NCBI RefSeq assembly: GCF_036588685.1
Contig: NC_086381.1
Span: 68,703,436-68,767,435, forward strand
Origin: Mytilus trossulus
Lineage: Eukaryota; Mollusca; Bivalvia; Mytilida; Mytilidae
Length of the DNA: 64,000 nucleotides
Direction: 5' to 3'
Under the pieces are notes generated by a model, which was not told the origin of the DNA, did not search any database, and was given only the letters and a program-made list of their open reading frames with translations. Below, piece after piece: positions 1-11,688 of this stretch; within the stretch, counting starts at the first letter, position 1; every line of letters starts with the position of its first letter. The position numbers and the translations under genes were made by a program.

Positions 1-635
1 TATAATATCATTTTCTTCATCAATAATCATGGACATTAACAGAAAACTTCATGAGAATAAAAAAAATAAAAAATAACTTTATAAAAAAATTAGTACCAAG
101 GTTTCATATTAATGTTTTAAAGCTCTTGATGCAACCTTCAGCAGACTGAACATTTGTGAATTCAAATGGGAGATGTTTAAATCTTTACAAGTATTTAACA
201 AGTGACTTTGTACAACCATTAATGCAAGTGCAATCACCCATGTTAGGCAATACATCAAAATCAATACTTTTTTGTGCACGCCAAGCTCAAAATGACAAAG
301 TTTCTCAAATGTTTTTATAAATATTCATAGGTACAAGCTACTTGTAATTGGTTACTGTTTTAGTTCTAGTGTTGTTGTTTTTTATTCAATGTAGCTAGTT
401 TTACCTATAGTTGTATTTGTGTTTATTTTATCTTATTTGCTTAGTTGGAATGATTTGTACAGGATTATATTTTCATCAAAACCCTATTGCTTAATTATCA
501 TCAATAATTTCAGTTTTGAAAATGGTGATTCCAGACAGATTTTGATGAATCCTGGACTCATGGACTCGCCTTAGTGAGAACCCTGTTAAATATAATTTAT
601 TTAAATATAATATCATTTTCTTCATCAATAATCAT
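1..635. repeat. 30-bp direct repeat at both ends of a 635-bp AT-rich stretch
   Basis: The first 30 bases of the window recur exactly at 606-635 (tataatatcattttcttcat and ten more bases). The upstream copy may extend beyond the window. Between them I see no gene. This suggests a tandem duplication with about a 605-bp period, or the two ends of an insertion. Confidence 0.5.
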
Positions 636-817
636 TATTTTAGGGATTGAATGTAATGTCAGCCATGTAGTTGAGAGGAAAAATAAAAAACTGAAGAAGG
701 CCATTGACCGAAACGTCTTGAAAAATTGGTTTATTTAAACAATTATATAAAGTATGTTCCCTATTGGAATTTTGAAAACAAGAATAATTTCTCTCTTGAA
801 AGTTTAAATTTTTTCAA

Positions 818-925
818 TCAAGTGAAAATAACATGTATGTACTTCTTAGTTTCAACACCCTTCACCAGATAAACAGCTCCACATCCACCTATCCCTAGTT
901 TCTTTATAGTTTCATACTTCTCCAT
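818..925 (-). CDS. Possible first exon or fragment of a protein kinase (glycine-rich loop)
   Basis: Reading the minus strand from ATG at 925 gives a 35-codon frame that begins MEKYETIKKLGIGGCGAVYL. This is a good N-terminal strand plus glycine-rich loop (GxGxxGxV) of a Ser/Thr kinase, with NEK-like spacing from the start Met. A GTACAT donor-like site lies after codon 27 (about 843/842), just before the frame loses kinase similarity, so this could be exon 1 of a gene running off the left edge. If not spliced it stops with TGA at 820-818. No further kinase motif (VAIK lysine, HRD, DFG) is visible downstream in the 817 bases available, so an orphan exon copy or pseudogene is equally possible. 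Confidence 0.45.
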   Translation of the reverse strand: MEKYETIKKLGIGGCGAVYLVKGVETKKYIHVIFT

Positions 926-1736
926 TTATTACATATTTGTCATAATCTGAAATAAAGAAGAAAGAACAATATATAAAGGAATAGCCTAAAAAATGGTGCA
1001 TGTACATGTAAAAAAAAATGTAGGATCAAGCCAAGTGAATGCCTCAAGGGTCTTGTGGTACATTAACACTGTAGGATGTAGATTAAAATAAATTGTTTAT
1101 GTATATCTTGTATGTACATTTGTATTGTATTTTTGATTGACCACTTAATCCTTCTGTCATGATGACCCTCTGAAGATTCAGACTACTCAAGTATTCAATC
1201 TTGCTCAGTAAAACCTGGGTTATTCCATTATTTCCTGTTGTGCTTGGCAATACTTATAAAACTCAGGGGATGTTCTAACCAAGCTTTCCTTAAAGGTCTC
1301 TTAAAATATGTGTAATCTAAGAAAATGTCTGAAGAAATAAAAAGTATGCATGTTTAAAATGTACTGTGTATTATCTGTCATATTGTTATATCGGGGACTT
1401 GCATACTAGACTCATAAAACAAAATTTTCTCAAACTTCAGTCTTCATTGAAAGCAGTAATATACTATATGCAATAAAAAATATTTTATTCAGTTAATCAT
1501 ACATAAGGATATCTTTATGTGAACTGACAGAATGCAGGTATTGAATCAGCTGTGGCAATGATAGGGTGAATTTCAAAACTGGCATCTGGAAAATCCAGAA
1601 TGTTTTTTTTTAATTCTTAGACATAAAATACATATTACTTTCATAAAGTTATAACAATATATCCATTACTAAAAGTTGCCCACATGCAATGCGAATATAA
1701 CCCTAAATAAGTGGTTTTTTTTAATAAGTATAATAC

Positions 1737-1770
<34 letters not shown>

Positions 1771-2412
1771 CTATGGAATTGCGAAAATAAGGTCCACATT
1801 GGTCAATTATTATATACATCTATATATAGATACATGTTATTAATATCAACTTCACTTTTTAAAAACATTTATCATGTATAGTTATGTTTCTTGTCACTTG
1901 TGTATACATTGTACTATGTTTGCATTTTAACCCGTCAGGGTTTCATGTTTTTTGCAATAAAGATTTATTATATATATTATGAGATACGACAATCAAATAT
2001 GAGGGGTCAGTAGAAGCCTTTGGCTTATGTAACGACTCGAAGATAAAGGTATAAAGGTATGACATAGTGGTAGTCAGTGACAGGTTTGTTTTGTACTATC
2101 TACATGATCTATAAATTTTGTGCTGTGAACATGACCATGTACATCATTGCATGCTTTTCGTTTAAAAAAGTTCTGGAACAGAAAAATTGTTACCAGTTAT
2201 CATTTAAAGGCTAAACTAATCTCCACACAGCTATAAGTTTGTGGTTACTTTTTGTTTTGAAATGTCATTTTCGTGATATTTTTACCGGAAGTTTATTGTC
2301 CGTTTTTAAAATTAAATACATACCGGTTAGGGACCCATGCTACTTCCGAGTTAGAACCGTAGTCATCTCAAATGTTCCCCGAAGAGATGCATAACCATAC
2401 ATACATGTACAC
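926..2412. other. Intergenic, AT-rich; (TA)n tract at 1739-1768
   Basis: No ORF of note on either strand. A perfect TA dinucleotide run occupies about 1739-1768. I see no recognisable RNA gene. Confidence 0.6.
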
Positions 2413-4640
2413 CAAGGCCGTAACGACACTGATTATTTTTTTCATACATATATATAAATATAATAGTAATTTGTTGTTCTGTCTCAACATTAATTTCTAT
2501 AACTTGTCATCATTCCTTTTAAACTATTCTTCCTGAACAGGGGCGGATTTAGGCGGGGGCGTGGCGGGCGTGCGCCCCCTCTAAAATTTCCAAAGCATGG
2601 GTTGACTGCAACATATTTAAGTATCAGAAGAGACCATTCAATCTTTTTTAACATTCAAAGTATATAAAACAGTCAGTTTAACAGAATCAACGTGATTACT
2701 AATCAACTGACCTACGCTTTATTAAAGTTCTATAAATAATTTCAAAGGTAGGTGTCCAACGCGGAGCTGCGTTTGATGACAAATATAAAAGGTTTTTAGC
2801 AGTTTAAGTAAAAACAGATGTTACATTGTATTTGCGCTTTTTCTAATCACTTTGTTTGATAATCGAAGTTCCTAAACATCCCTTACTCACTTTCACAATT
2901 TTATCATGGCACGGTCAAGAAAACAGCCGACAGGTGAGATTCTTTATAATATCCGTAATGAAAGATAGAAATACTGTTTCAAGCGAAAGGTTAGTTTATT
3001 AATTTGTATCTCTGTGACTAAATTTATATTTATTTTTCACTAGCAACCTGAATATTTAGCCGAATTCTGTACCGAACTACTGTATGCTTGGGATCCAAGA
3101 AAATAAATATAACTGCGTAAATGCATCTCATTCTGAATTAAGACAAGGTGTTTGTGGCGAACACAGAAAAGGCTTGCACGACCTCCAAAAATTAAAAAAG
3201 TAAAAAAACAGATAGTATGAAAGGACTATTAAAAATCGCTGGTAAAAGGAAAACTTTTCGTTTGACAAATATATTGTTCAGGTGAGCAATTGTGATCCGT
3301 CTCGTCTCACTTTGTGTCCGTCTGTCCGCCCGTCTGGATCTCTAGTTAAAACAGGCTCTTTCAGAAAAAAGGAAAGCGACACTGAAGGTAAAGAAAGAAT
3401 AATTCTAGTAAACTAGTTTCAAGTTGTGAACAGAGTTTGAGTATTGCATATAACTTCATTAGAACAATCCAAAAACGATAAGTAGACTGACAAATCAAGT
3501 ACTGGGCATCGCAAGAGGCAGTTCTGTCTGCGTATTCATTTCACGAACTGAAATCTTTCTCTTTACAGATAAATAAAATATCCATTATATGAAACATGCA
3601 TGGATTAGTTTTTATCCATGTTTCTTTAACCTTGAAAATTGAAAGAATATCCCATATTCCAATTTGATATTATTGAGGAATTGTAGAAACTTTAACACAG
3701 GATTTTGTCTTTTGATTAATTATTCTGGACTACGGAATTTCGTTTCTTTATATTCTGGGTTTCAGACTCAGACACCCAACACCTTATATACTCCTAAATT
3801 TATAGTTTCTGGAACTAAAATACCACCAACTATAATAATTTGAAATTACGGACCTACATGTAAACGTCAACAATTCGATTCCAATTCCCCTGTACCCATA
3901 TCATGTATGCTTACTCTATAGATAGAATCATATACATGTATCTTATCTCTTTATCCCAAGTGTGTCTTCTCTTTGTCAGCATAATAGTAGCGAGTTTAAT
4001 AATTTGTAAATGCAACTTTATGATGGTGCTTAAAGGAAAGCTTAATTCCCTTTTGTAAACAAAACTGTTAATTTATACTGATGCTACTATCGAATTGCTG
4101 ATGGAGAAGGAATTGGAAGAAGACATTGATCATTGTGTTGATGATAATGTGCTACCTTTAGAAACACAGACGGCCCTGAAGCGACTGAAAACTTAGAAAA
4201 TAGCATGCATGAGAAGCAAGAGATTGTGCGGTCTTGCCATGTTCCATGTTCATCTCGATAAGGATACTAGTAACAGTAGACCAAATTATGATTCTGAAAC
4301 GATTTGACTAAACCAGCCATAGAAAAATTTGGCAAACTCTACTGAAACGAAGTTTGTTCTATGTACTGGCAGCAGTCTCAAATCAGTGATATTTAGATGA
4401 TTATCTTCCATATGAATTTTAATAAGTTGTTAAAAATTTTGTGTTATTAAAATGTCTTAAAATATGATTTTTTTTTTTATAAAAAGTGTCCAAATTCAAA
4501 ACATTATCGAACTCTCTAAAAATGCCTAGAATGCAGGATTTTGCACAATTCATTTCATACCCTCCAAAAAAAAAATCGCCTCGCTTCGCTCGGCTCAATT
4601 ATTTTGCCTCACTAAAATAAGATGCCTAGTTACGGCCTTG
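2413..4640 (+). mobile_element. Decayed hAT-type DNA transposon
   Basis: The ends carry a short inverted repeat: caaggccgtaac at 2413-2424 and gttacggccttg at 4629-4640. Both ends touch GTACAC (2407-2412 and, overlapping the last base, 4640-4645), a likely partial 8-bp target duplication. Inside, a short frame opens at the ATG near 2906 (MARSRKQPT) and runs into a donor-like GGTGAG. At about 4100-4260 the frame reads ...ALKRLKT, a stop, then KRLCGLAMFHVHLDKD, which resembles the C-terminal dimerisation region of hAT transposases of the ZMYM1-like type. Stops and gaps make it inactive. A related 5' part lies on the minus strand at 58640-58855. Confidence 0.6.
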
Positions 4641-5100
4641 TACACGTGTGCAATCCTTGCTTAGAAGTTGAGAACTTGTCTCGTTGGTTGAAAAATAATT
4701 ATACCAGTTTTGTAATATGATATTTTTTTCAAAATGTTTCAGAAAATTGAACCATACCAGCACAGGCACTTTTCTCAATTTTTTTTCCTATATACATTAG
4801 GATTTTTTTTTGAGACAAGTGCCTGTGCATACCAGAGACATATTGTACTTTATGTCTCTGACCATACGGAATAACTTTTTTAGTGAAAATTATTTCCAAG
4901 ATGACTCGTTTTCCTTTGTAAAAGCAAAATATATGAATAATTCTTACATTATATCTTTTTCTATCTCAAAGCAAGGATTTGTATAAAAATACAAGTCCTT
5001 GCTCAAAGTTCATGACTACACTTGTATGAGGGTGTACTTATAGCAATTACAATTTTAGAATTCATAAGTTCAGAGGTAAAAGAACTAGAAACTGAATGTG
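4641..5100. repeat. Intergenic stretch with two hairpin-forming inverted repeats
   Basis: Arms agcacaggcact / agtgcctgtgc face each other across 4756-4835. A second pair, gcaaggatttgtat / atacaagtccttgc, lies at about 4974-5001. There is no coding signal. These look like remnants of small foldback elements. Confidence 0.45.
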
Positions 5101-5900
5101 AAGTAGTCTGGGCACTGAGAAATCAATATCGCTGGCTCAAAAAAACATCTTAATATCGTCCTATTACAGACCACCATCTGGTGACAGGATTGTCACTAAA
5201 GCAACTCCATCAATCTCTAAATCGTATCAATAGTCCATCCGCAAATGCAACTATCATTGTGTGTGTGTTTGGGGGGGGGGGGGGGGGGGTGATTTTAACT
5301 TGGGACATATTGATTGGTCAACATCAATCACAATACCAGGCAAACCTGACATACAACTTCACCAAAATCTCTTAGATATATATATATAATGAATGACACA
5401 AACCTTTTTTTAAGGCTAAATCAAGTTGTCTATACACCAACAAGAAATGACCGAATACTAGATCTAATAATGATTAATAACCCAACATACAAAAACAAAG
5501 TAACCACACTACCACCAATAGGTTTAAGCGACCATGATATTGTCTATGCCGAAGCAGACATCTGGATTAAGAGAATAAGGGAACCCCCACAATAGGTATA
5601 CAAGTATAACAAAGCCAACTGGGACGAAATTAAACTTGACATAGGTACCATCAGCAAATCAACCAATGACAACTATTATTCTCTTAACACCAATGAGCTA
5701 TGGGAACTATTCAAAACCAAACTCATCAGCTCTGTCGAAAAACATATTCCATCAAAGATCCTACGAAACAAACATCGATGACCGTGGATATCTGATAAAT
5801 TAAGATGTCAAATTAACAAGAAAAACAAACTTTTCAAAAAGCGAAAAAACAGCGAATACACTGAGAAATATAAAAAGATGAAAGCTCAAGTACAAAAAGA
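5101..5900 (+). pseudogene. Non-LTR retrotransposon ORF2 fragment: apurinic-like endonuclease C-terminal part and linker
   Basis: Several frames together read an endonuclease/exonuclease/phosphatase-type domain of a LINE. The signature YYRPPSGD occurs near 5162-5182. The block LDLIMINNPTYKN...IGLSDHDIVYAEADI (5461-5555) contains the catalytic SDH motif. A basic linker rich in W and K (5601-5900) follows. The frame is broken by a poly-G run (about 5272-5290) and by stops. Sequence similarity ends abruptly near 5900, where a dispersed repeat begins. The RT fragments at 8200-10084 are on the same strand, but whether they belong to the same copy is not certain. Confidence 0.6.
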
Positions 5901-6260
5901 TTTTATTTTATTTTATTACTACCACTGGGTCGATGCCTCTGCTGGTGGACTATAAGTCCCCGAGGGTATCACCAGCCCAGTAGCCAGTACTTCGGTACTG
6001 GCATGAAAATACGGATTTTTTTGTGTTATTAAAATATGATGTTACAAAATATTAGAAATTTTTATAAATTCAGGAATGTATCTCCCTCATGCAAAGCTCT
6101 GATTCCTTTCATGGATTTGGCTATTATACTTTTTGGACCTTTTGGATTATAGCTCTTCATCTTTTATATAAGCTTTGGATTTCAAATATTTTGGCCACGA
6201 GCATCAATGAAGAGACATGTATTGTCGAAATGCGCATCTGATGCAAGAAATTTGGTACCG
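5901..6260. repeat. Dispersed mussel-type repeat fragment
   Basis: The stretch with 'ccactgggtcgatgcc' and 'gggtatcaccagcccagtag' reappears reverse-complemented near 36675-36755. The stretch with 'gaagagacatgtattgtcga' is in the same block. No coding capacity. Confidence 0.5.
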
Positions 6261-6469
6261 TTAATTTTATTGTAAATGAGACATGACCGAAATTGTCGGT
6301 AGGGCCTTACAGAATTAAGATTCATTTTAGGTGGGGTCTAGGAGTAACTTGATTCTCTTTGTGATTTGGAACCTTTCAGAAAGATCCATACACTAACGCA
6401 CAAGTATAACTGTCTTCGAAACGACGATGACGATTTTCAAAAAAATGTTGCATACAGAGAAAAGTAATA

Positions 6470-7165
6470 TAAAATTGAGAATCACTGCATGAAAATTGAA
6501 GTGGGGAATATGTCAAAGGGACCCGACCAATTAACATTGAGAATTGAAGTTGGGAATATGTCAAAGAGACCCGACCAAATAACATTGACAATTGAAGTGG
6601 GAATATGTCAAAGAGACCTGACCAAACTTAGTAACATTGAGAATTGAAGTGGGGAATAGTTCAAAGAGATCAAACCAAATAACATTGAGAATTGAAGTGG
6701 GGAATAGTTCAAATAGACCAAACCAAATAACATTGAGAATTGTAGTGGGGAATATTTCGAAGATACACGACCAAATAACATTGAGAACTGAAGTGGGGAA
6801 TATGTCAAAGAGACCCGACCAAGTTACATTGGGAATTGAAGTGGGGAATATGTCAAAGAGTCCCGACCAAATAACATTGAGAATTGACTTGGAGAGTATG
6901 TCAAAGAGACCAAACCAAATAACATTGAGAATTGAAGTGGGGAATATGTCAAAGAGACCAAATGATATTGAGAACTGAAGTGGGAATATGTCAAAGAGAC
7001 CCGACCAAATAACATTGAGAATTGAAGTGGGGAATATACCAAAGAGACCCGACAAAATAACGCTGAGAAATGAATTGGGGAATATATCAAAGAGACCCAA
7101 AATAACATTGAGAATTGAAGTGGGGAATATATCAAAGAGACCCAAAATAACATTGAGAACAACAG
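6470..7165. repeat. 48-bp minisatellite, about 14 copies
   Basis: Unit attgagaattgaagtgggga followed by atatgtcaaagagacccgac and caaataac, 48 bp, which equals 16 codons. Because the period is a multiple of three, it leaves long spurious ORFs on both strands (for example 6637-6978 on plus and 6561-7196 on minus). The unit matches one segment of a dispersed repeat also present at about 8655-8760, 43310-43395 (reverse) and 47015-47110, so this looks like an internal expansion of one repeat copy. Confidence 0.8.
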
Positions 7166-8199
7166 CCATATGCCACCAATAGTTCTTCAACAGCAACGAG
7201 CCAATATGAATACTTGACTAAAAAATATTGTGCGCACAAAATAATATAGTGAGCGTTAAAAATATTCTTTAACCTTACACTTGGAACAATGTACGGGAAT
7301 CCATGTCTTCTTTTTAGAGTGACAGAAAGGAGAAATGCATACTTGGTTTTCTTTTGAAATTGGGCTAGATTACATGGAAATACTCTAACAAAAAATCATT
7401 ACAGCATTTTTATCGACTCCTGATACACGGTATATAATCGGAACGCTTGCTTTCCGATTCAGTCGGCAGTAACGCTTGCTTTCCGATACACATCACACTT
7501 GCTTTCAGATTTATATTGACGAAGAAGCAGGAGAAACGACTTTGGAATTCACAATACTTTAATCTGATGGTAGCTGTATTCCCTTTTGTATCTCACGGAA
7601 CACTAGAAATATTTTTCTTGCTAAAGATGCAGAGGCGGATCCAGCCATTTTAAAAATGGGGGCTCCCAACCCAGGACAAAAAGGGGGGTTCCAATTATAT
7701 ATCCCCGTTCAAAGGCATTGATCGGCCGACAAAGGGGAGTTCCAACTTCCTGAAACTTTTTAATACATTTAAAAGTAACTCGGGTTTCCAATCCTCTATT
7801 TATTCTCCTTACATTAATAGTCAATCTTTCACAAGCAAAAGATAGATGATATTTAACCAGCACCTGTGCATAAATTTTACGGCACAATTTGGAACTATGT
7901 ATAATAATTTATCTAATGTTGTATGTAATTTTTACATCGAGGACTGTCAGGGCCTCGTGTCACTGTGTATTGCCATCGCCTGATTTTCCGCCCAATTTGA
8001 ATATATGCATATATAATTAGTTTTGGTTTGATAACCTACATATAAAAATTATAGACCCGTGGACCGTTATATAGTGCAGAATAAAATTCCTTATCGCTTC
8101 TTTTAAATTCATGTTTTCAATGGATACTCAGATTTTTTCAGGTAATGACTCAATTAGTCATCAAATGCATGTTAAAAAGACAAGTTATACTATCAGTGT
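7166..8199. other. Intergenic; MITE-like terminus and short sub-repeats
   Basis: At 7440-7515 the phrase cgcttgctttccgat occurs twice and a related form a third time. At about 7627-7700 a GC-rich end, 'gaggcggatccagccatttt', resembles termini of non-autonomous hAT-like elements. I could not find the partner terminus. No gene seen. Confidence 0.4.
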
Positions 8200-8665
8200 A
8201 CCCTTATAATTGTTATTTGATTTGTCATTTGAAAAGGCAGAGTTTCCTAGTCAATGGAAAACAGCTATTGTCATGCCGTTATTCAAAACCGGAGACAAAT
8301 CACTGATTTCCAATTATAGACCAATCTCATTATTATCAGCAGTGGGTAAAGTTTTTGAAAGAATTGTTTTTAAATATGTATTTAATCACTTAGTATACAA
8401 ATTTCAATCAAGTTTTATTCCAGGTCATTCTACCGTTCACCAGCTAATAGAAATTTACTATAGGATATGCATGTCACTTGACGATCGCTGTATAACATCT
8501 CTTATATTATGTGATATCTCGAAAGCTTTTGATAGGATACGGCATGGTGGCCTTTTAGTAAAACTAAAAACGTATGGTATTGATAGAAATCTGTATAAAT
8601 GGTCTGAAAGTTATATTTCAAATAGAAAACAAAGCGTTTTTGTTTCAAATAACATTGTCAATTTT
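8200..8665 (+). pseudogene. Non-LTR reverse transcriptase, fingers/palm fragment
   Basis: The frame 8210-8674 reads an RT of a LINE: W-K-T-A-I-V-M-P-L-F-K-T-G-D, then NYRPISLLSAVGKVFERIV, then the palm motif A region DISKAFDRIRHGGLLVKL (first catalytic Asp), then W..SYISNRKQ. It is intact up to about 8660, where a dispersed repeat copy starts. The RT resumes at about 9351. What lies upstream of 8200 is not recognisably RT. Confidence 0.8.
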
Positions 8666-9350
8666 GAGAATTGAAATTGGGAATGTGTCAAAAAAGAGAA
8701 CAACCCGACCATAGAAAAAACACAACAGCAGAAGGCCACCAACAGGTCTTCAATGAAGGGATAAATTCTTGCACCGGAGTCGTCCTTCAGCTGGCCCCTT
8801 AACAAATATATACTAGTTCAAATATATACTAGTTCAGTGATAATGAACGCCATACTAATTTCCAAATTGTACACAAGAAACTAAAATTAAAATGATACAA
8901 GACTATAACAAAGACCAGAGGCTCCTGACTTGGGACGGGCGCAACAATGCGGCGGGGTTAAACATGTTTGTGAGATCTCAAGCCTCCCCTATACCTCCAG
9001 CCAATGTAGAAAAGTAAACGCACAACAATACGCACATTAAAATTCAGTTCAAGAGAAGTCCGAGTCTGATGTCAGAAGATGTAACCAAAGAAAATAAACA
9101 AAATGACAATAAGGCAGCAACCATTTGATTTTCTGGGGGGGGGGGGGGGCTATGGGTTTTTTTTCTGTGCAAACTTTTTTGAGAAATGCCTAATACATAA
9201 ATAACAACAGACTACTAGCAGTTAACTGACATGCCAGTTCCAGACTTCAATTAAACTGACTGAAAGATTATGATTTCAACATATGCACATCAGGCACAAT
9301 CCTTCCCGTTAAGGGGTTTAGTATCATACCATCAGAACATATGCCTATTC
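8666..9350. repeat. Dispersed repeat block inserted in the RT
   Basis: It begins with ttgagaattgaaattgggaa, the same family as the 48-bp minisatellite unit. It continues through phrases seen in other mussel-type repeats ('ccaccaacaggtcttcaatg', 'gaggctcctgacttgggacg', 'ggcagcaaccatttgatttt') and a G run at about 9137-9149. The RT reading resumes directly after it. Confidence 0.6.
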
Positions 9351-10084
9351 GCCTTTTGATAATACTAATGCAGGAGTTCCGCAAGGCTCTGTATTAGGTC
9401 CCTTACTATTTCTTATTTATGTAAATAACATAGCTGATAATTTGACAAGTCTAACTCGATTGTTTGCTGATGATACATCTCTTTCTTATTCCAGCAATAA
9501 CCCTGGCACTATAGGATGTCTTAAATAGCGATTTATAACTAATTTCAGTATGGTCTAAAGATTGGCTTATTAATTTTAACCCTTATAGATCATAATAAGA
9601 CAAAGGCAATGATATTCTCCTGCCATACTTCCCCAGATGATATTGAAATAGAATTTCAAAACCAATCAGTAGAATTTGTCTCCTGTCATAAACAATTAGG
9701 GATTACTTTTGATTCCAATGGTAAATTCAATACATTTTAAAGTGTGCAAGCACAAGATTAAATGTTCTTTAGAAAAAGAAATGTATGTATTGAATATAAA
9801 TTATCTTGCTCGTATATATATTTAATTTTTATAAGACCCGTTATGGAATATGCATGTGAGTTATGGGATGGTTGTACTCAACAAGAAGCCGACAATTTAG
9901 AACATGTTCAGTTAGAAGCAGAGAGGTTAGTAACTGGGTTACCCGTGTTTGCTAGTCGGGAAGCTATATATTTTGAAACTGGCTGCATGGCAATTGCAGA
10001 AGACAGAAGAAAGTCCAGAAAGCTCAATATGTTCTATTCTTTACATAATGGGACTGCCCCTGATTATCTCTGTGATTTAATGCC
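9351..10084 (+). pseudogene. Non-LTR reverse transcriptase, palm/thumb fragment interrupted by the Polinton
   Basis: The reading at 9367-9500 contains NAGVPQGSVLGPLLFLIYVN and then LTRLFADDTSLSYSS, i.e. RT motif B and the catalytic F-A-D-D of motif C. A later frame (9762-10084) carries the thumb-like YLIFIRPVMEYACELWDGC and ends in LCDLMP exactly at the Polinton insertion point. A TAG at 9526 and other frame changes show decay. The continuation is at 28004. Confidence 0.8.
10079..10084. repeat. Polinton target-site duplication, left (AATGCC)
   Basis: AATGCC precedes the AG terminus at 10085 and is repeated exactly at 28004-28009 after the CT terminus. Six bp is the known Polinton/Maverick duplication length. 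Confidence 0.95.
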
Positions 10085-10370
10085 AGTAGGGGAATTTTAG
10101 TGTTTCTGGCACAAATCCCTATTGTTCTCTATGTTTCTGGCACAAATCCCTATTGTTTTTCTATTGTTTGTATCTAGTCAAACAGATCCAACCTCAAATT
10201 CTTGACATTCTTTTCCATTGTAGTATACTGTATATTCTTTAAATCTGTGTATGTTGATGTAACACTATTATATAAACCTTAACAAATAAACGTTCTCTAA
10301 GCTCGTTATATAAACCTTAACAAATGAACGTTCTCTAAGCTTTATTATTCAATGTTTTTAAAAGTTGTTC
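10085..10370. repeat. Polinton left terminal inverted repeat, with two TATA-bearing sub-modules
   Basis: It matches the reverse complement of the right end from 28003 inward: gtttctggcacaaatccc twice, then cagatccaacctcaaattct, then ttatataaacc...aacgttctctaagct. The last module, containing TATATAAA (10269-10276 and 10307-10314), occurs as two partial copies here versus three at the right end. It ends with gctttattattcaatgtttt at about 10339-10358. The TATA motifs lie upstream of and point toward the integrase gene, so they may be promoters (inference). Confidence 0.9.
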
Positions 10371-10438
10371 TTTCATCCCCTGATAACATTCATCAAGAGA
10401 GTGCTTACTTATAATAGTCAATATACTCATAATATTCA

Positions 10439-11572
10439 ATGGATAACAACCATAAATTGATTAAGGAAATCTATACTAATCTTTCACACCCAGCAGCATA
10501 CTCTAGTGCTCAGAAGATTCATCAAGTACTTAAAAACAAAGGAATTAAAACACCAGGACTATACAAAATAAGAAAATGGTTGCAAGATCAAGACGATTAC
10601 AGCCTACAAAGACCTGTACGTCGAAATTTTAAGAGGGTCAAGGTAATAGTTTCATCTTTAAACGAGCAACTAGATATTGACCTTTTAGACATGCAATCAT
10701 TATCAAAATATAATAATAAAGTGAAATACTTGCTCATAGCCATTGATGTTTTTTCGCGGTATGCTTATGTAAGAACTTTAAAGGATAAAACAGGAAAACA
10801 CGTTGAGCAGAATATTGCTGATATACTCACTGAGGTCAATCCTAAGAAAATTAGAACTGATGGAGGAGCTGAATTTTCTAATCGATGGATTAAACAATTA
10901 TTTAAAAGGAAACATATTTATCACCACATAACATTAAATGAGGTGCATGCTAACTATGTTGAGCGATTTAATAGAACATTCAAAACTATGATATTCAAAT
11001 ATTTAAATAGACAAAAGACATACAAATACATAGATGTCCTTCAAAGTCTAGTTGTAAGCTATAACTCTACTCCACACCGCTCGCTGAACAATATGGCTCC
11101 AAAAGATGTGAATAAAAATAACAGCGCAGACTTATGGGCTTATATGTATCTCAAACCAAAGAATACAACAACTACAACTGAAAAAGACCAACATCAGAAC
11201 TCAATCACAAACAAACGCAGACGACTTTATAAATATAAAATTGGTCAGCTTGTTCGTATCTCACATCAGAGGAAAGTTTTTACTCGCGCCTACAATGAAC
11301 AGTGGTCTTATGAAGTATTTAAAATAACCAGAAGATTTCAAATGCAGGGTTTGCCGCTATATCGACTTTCGGATCTTTTAAATTTTAAAATCGGTGGCAG
11401 CTTTTATCAAAGTGAATTACAGACAGTAAACAAGAATGAGGACGCTGTTTGGGAGATCGAAAAAGTTTTACGGAAGCGAAAACACAATAGACGAATGCAA
11501 TTGTTTGTGAAGTGGCTAGGATATCCAAATCGTTTTAATTCTTGGATTGATGAGTCTGACATGCAAAAATAA
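10439..11572 (+). CDS. INT: Polinton integrase (DDE/RVE core, C-terminal chromodomain)
   Basis: A 377-aa retroviral-type integrase that would join the linear element DNA to host chromosomes and generate the 6-bp target duplication. Residues 1-60 form a helical N-terminal region. The RVE core follows: the first acid in DIDLLDMQ (D81 likely), a second in RTDGGAEFSN (D141) and the Glu in HANYVERFNRT (E175). After a linker and an SH3-like basic segment (about 255-325) comes a chromodomain from about residue 338, WEIEKVLRKRK...FVKWLGYPNRFNSWI, as is usual for Polinton integrases and thought to guide targeting. It starts just inside the left TIR, and no better upstream ATG exists. It is convergent with the polymerase, 116 bp apart, with AATAAA at about 11651 for this strand. 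The frame is intact. Confidence 0.95.
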   Translation: MDNNHKLIKEIYTNLSHPAAYSSAQKIHQVLKNKGIKTPGLYKIRKWLQDQDDYSLQRPVRRNFKRVKVIVSSLNEQLDIDLLDMQSLSKYNNKVKYLLIAIDVFSRYAYVRTLKDKTGKHVEQNIADILTEVNPKKIRTDGGAEFSNRWIKQLFKRKHIYHHITLNEVHANYVERFNRTFKTMIFKYLNRQKTYKYIDVLQSLVVSYNSTPHRSLNNMAPKDVNKNNSADLWAYMYLKPKNTTTTTEKDQHQNSITNKRRRLYKYKIGQLVRISHQRKVFTRAYNEQWSYEVFKITRRFQMQGLPLYRLSDLLNFKIGGSFYQSELQTVNKNEDAVWEIEKVLRKRKHNRRMQLFVKWLGYPNRFNSWIDESDMQK

Positions 11573-11688
11573 TACGAGAAAGATGATAAAAATGTTGAAA
11601 TACAATAATTTTATTCTATATTTTTATACACATCTATTTATTCACAACTTAATAAAACATTTGTTTAGATTTTGTTATATTCACATAA

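Noticed and set aside
6470-7165. CRISPR-like array
   Set aside because: Units are contiguous with no unique spacers, and the genome is animal.
6561-7196. 211-aa minus-strand ORF of repeated GLFDIFPTSILNVI
   Set aside because: It is the frame left open by the 48-bp minisatellite (a multiple of three); equally long frames exist on the other strand.
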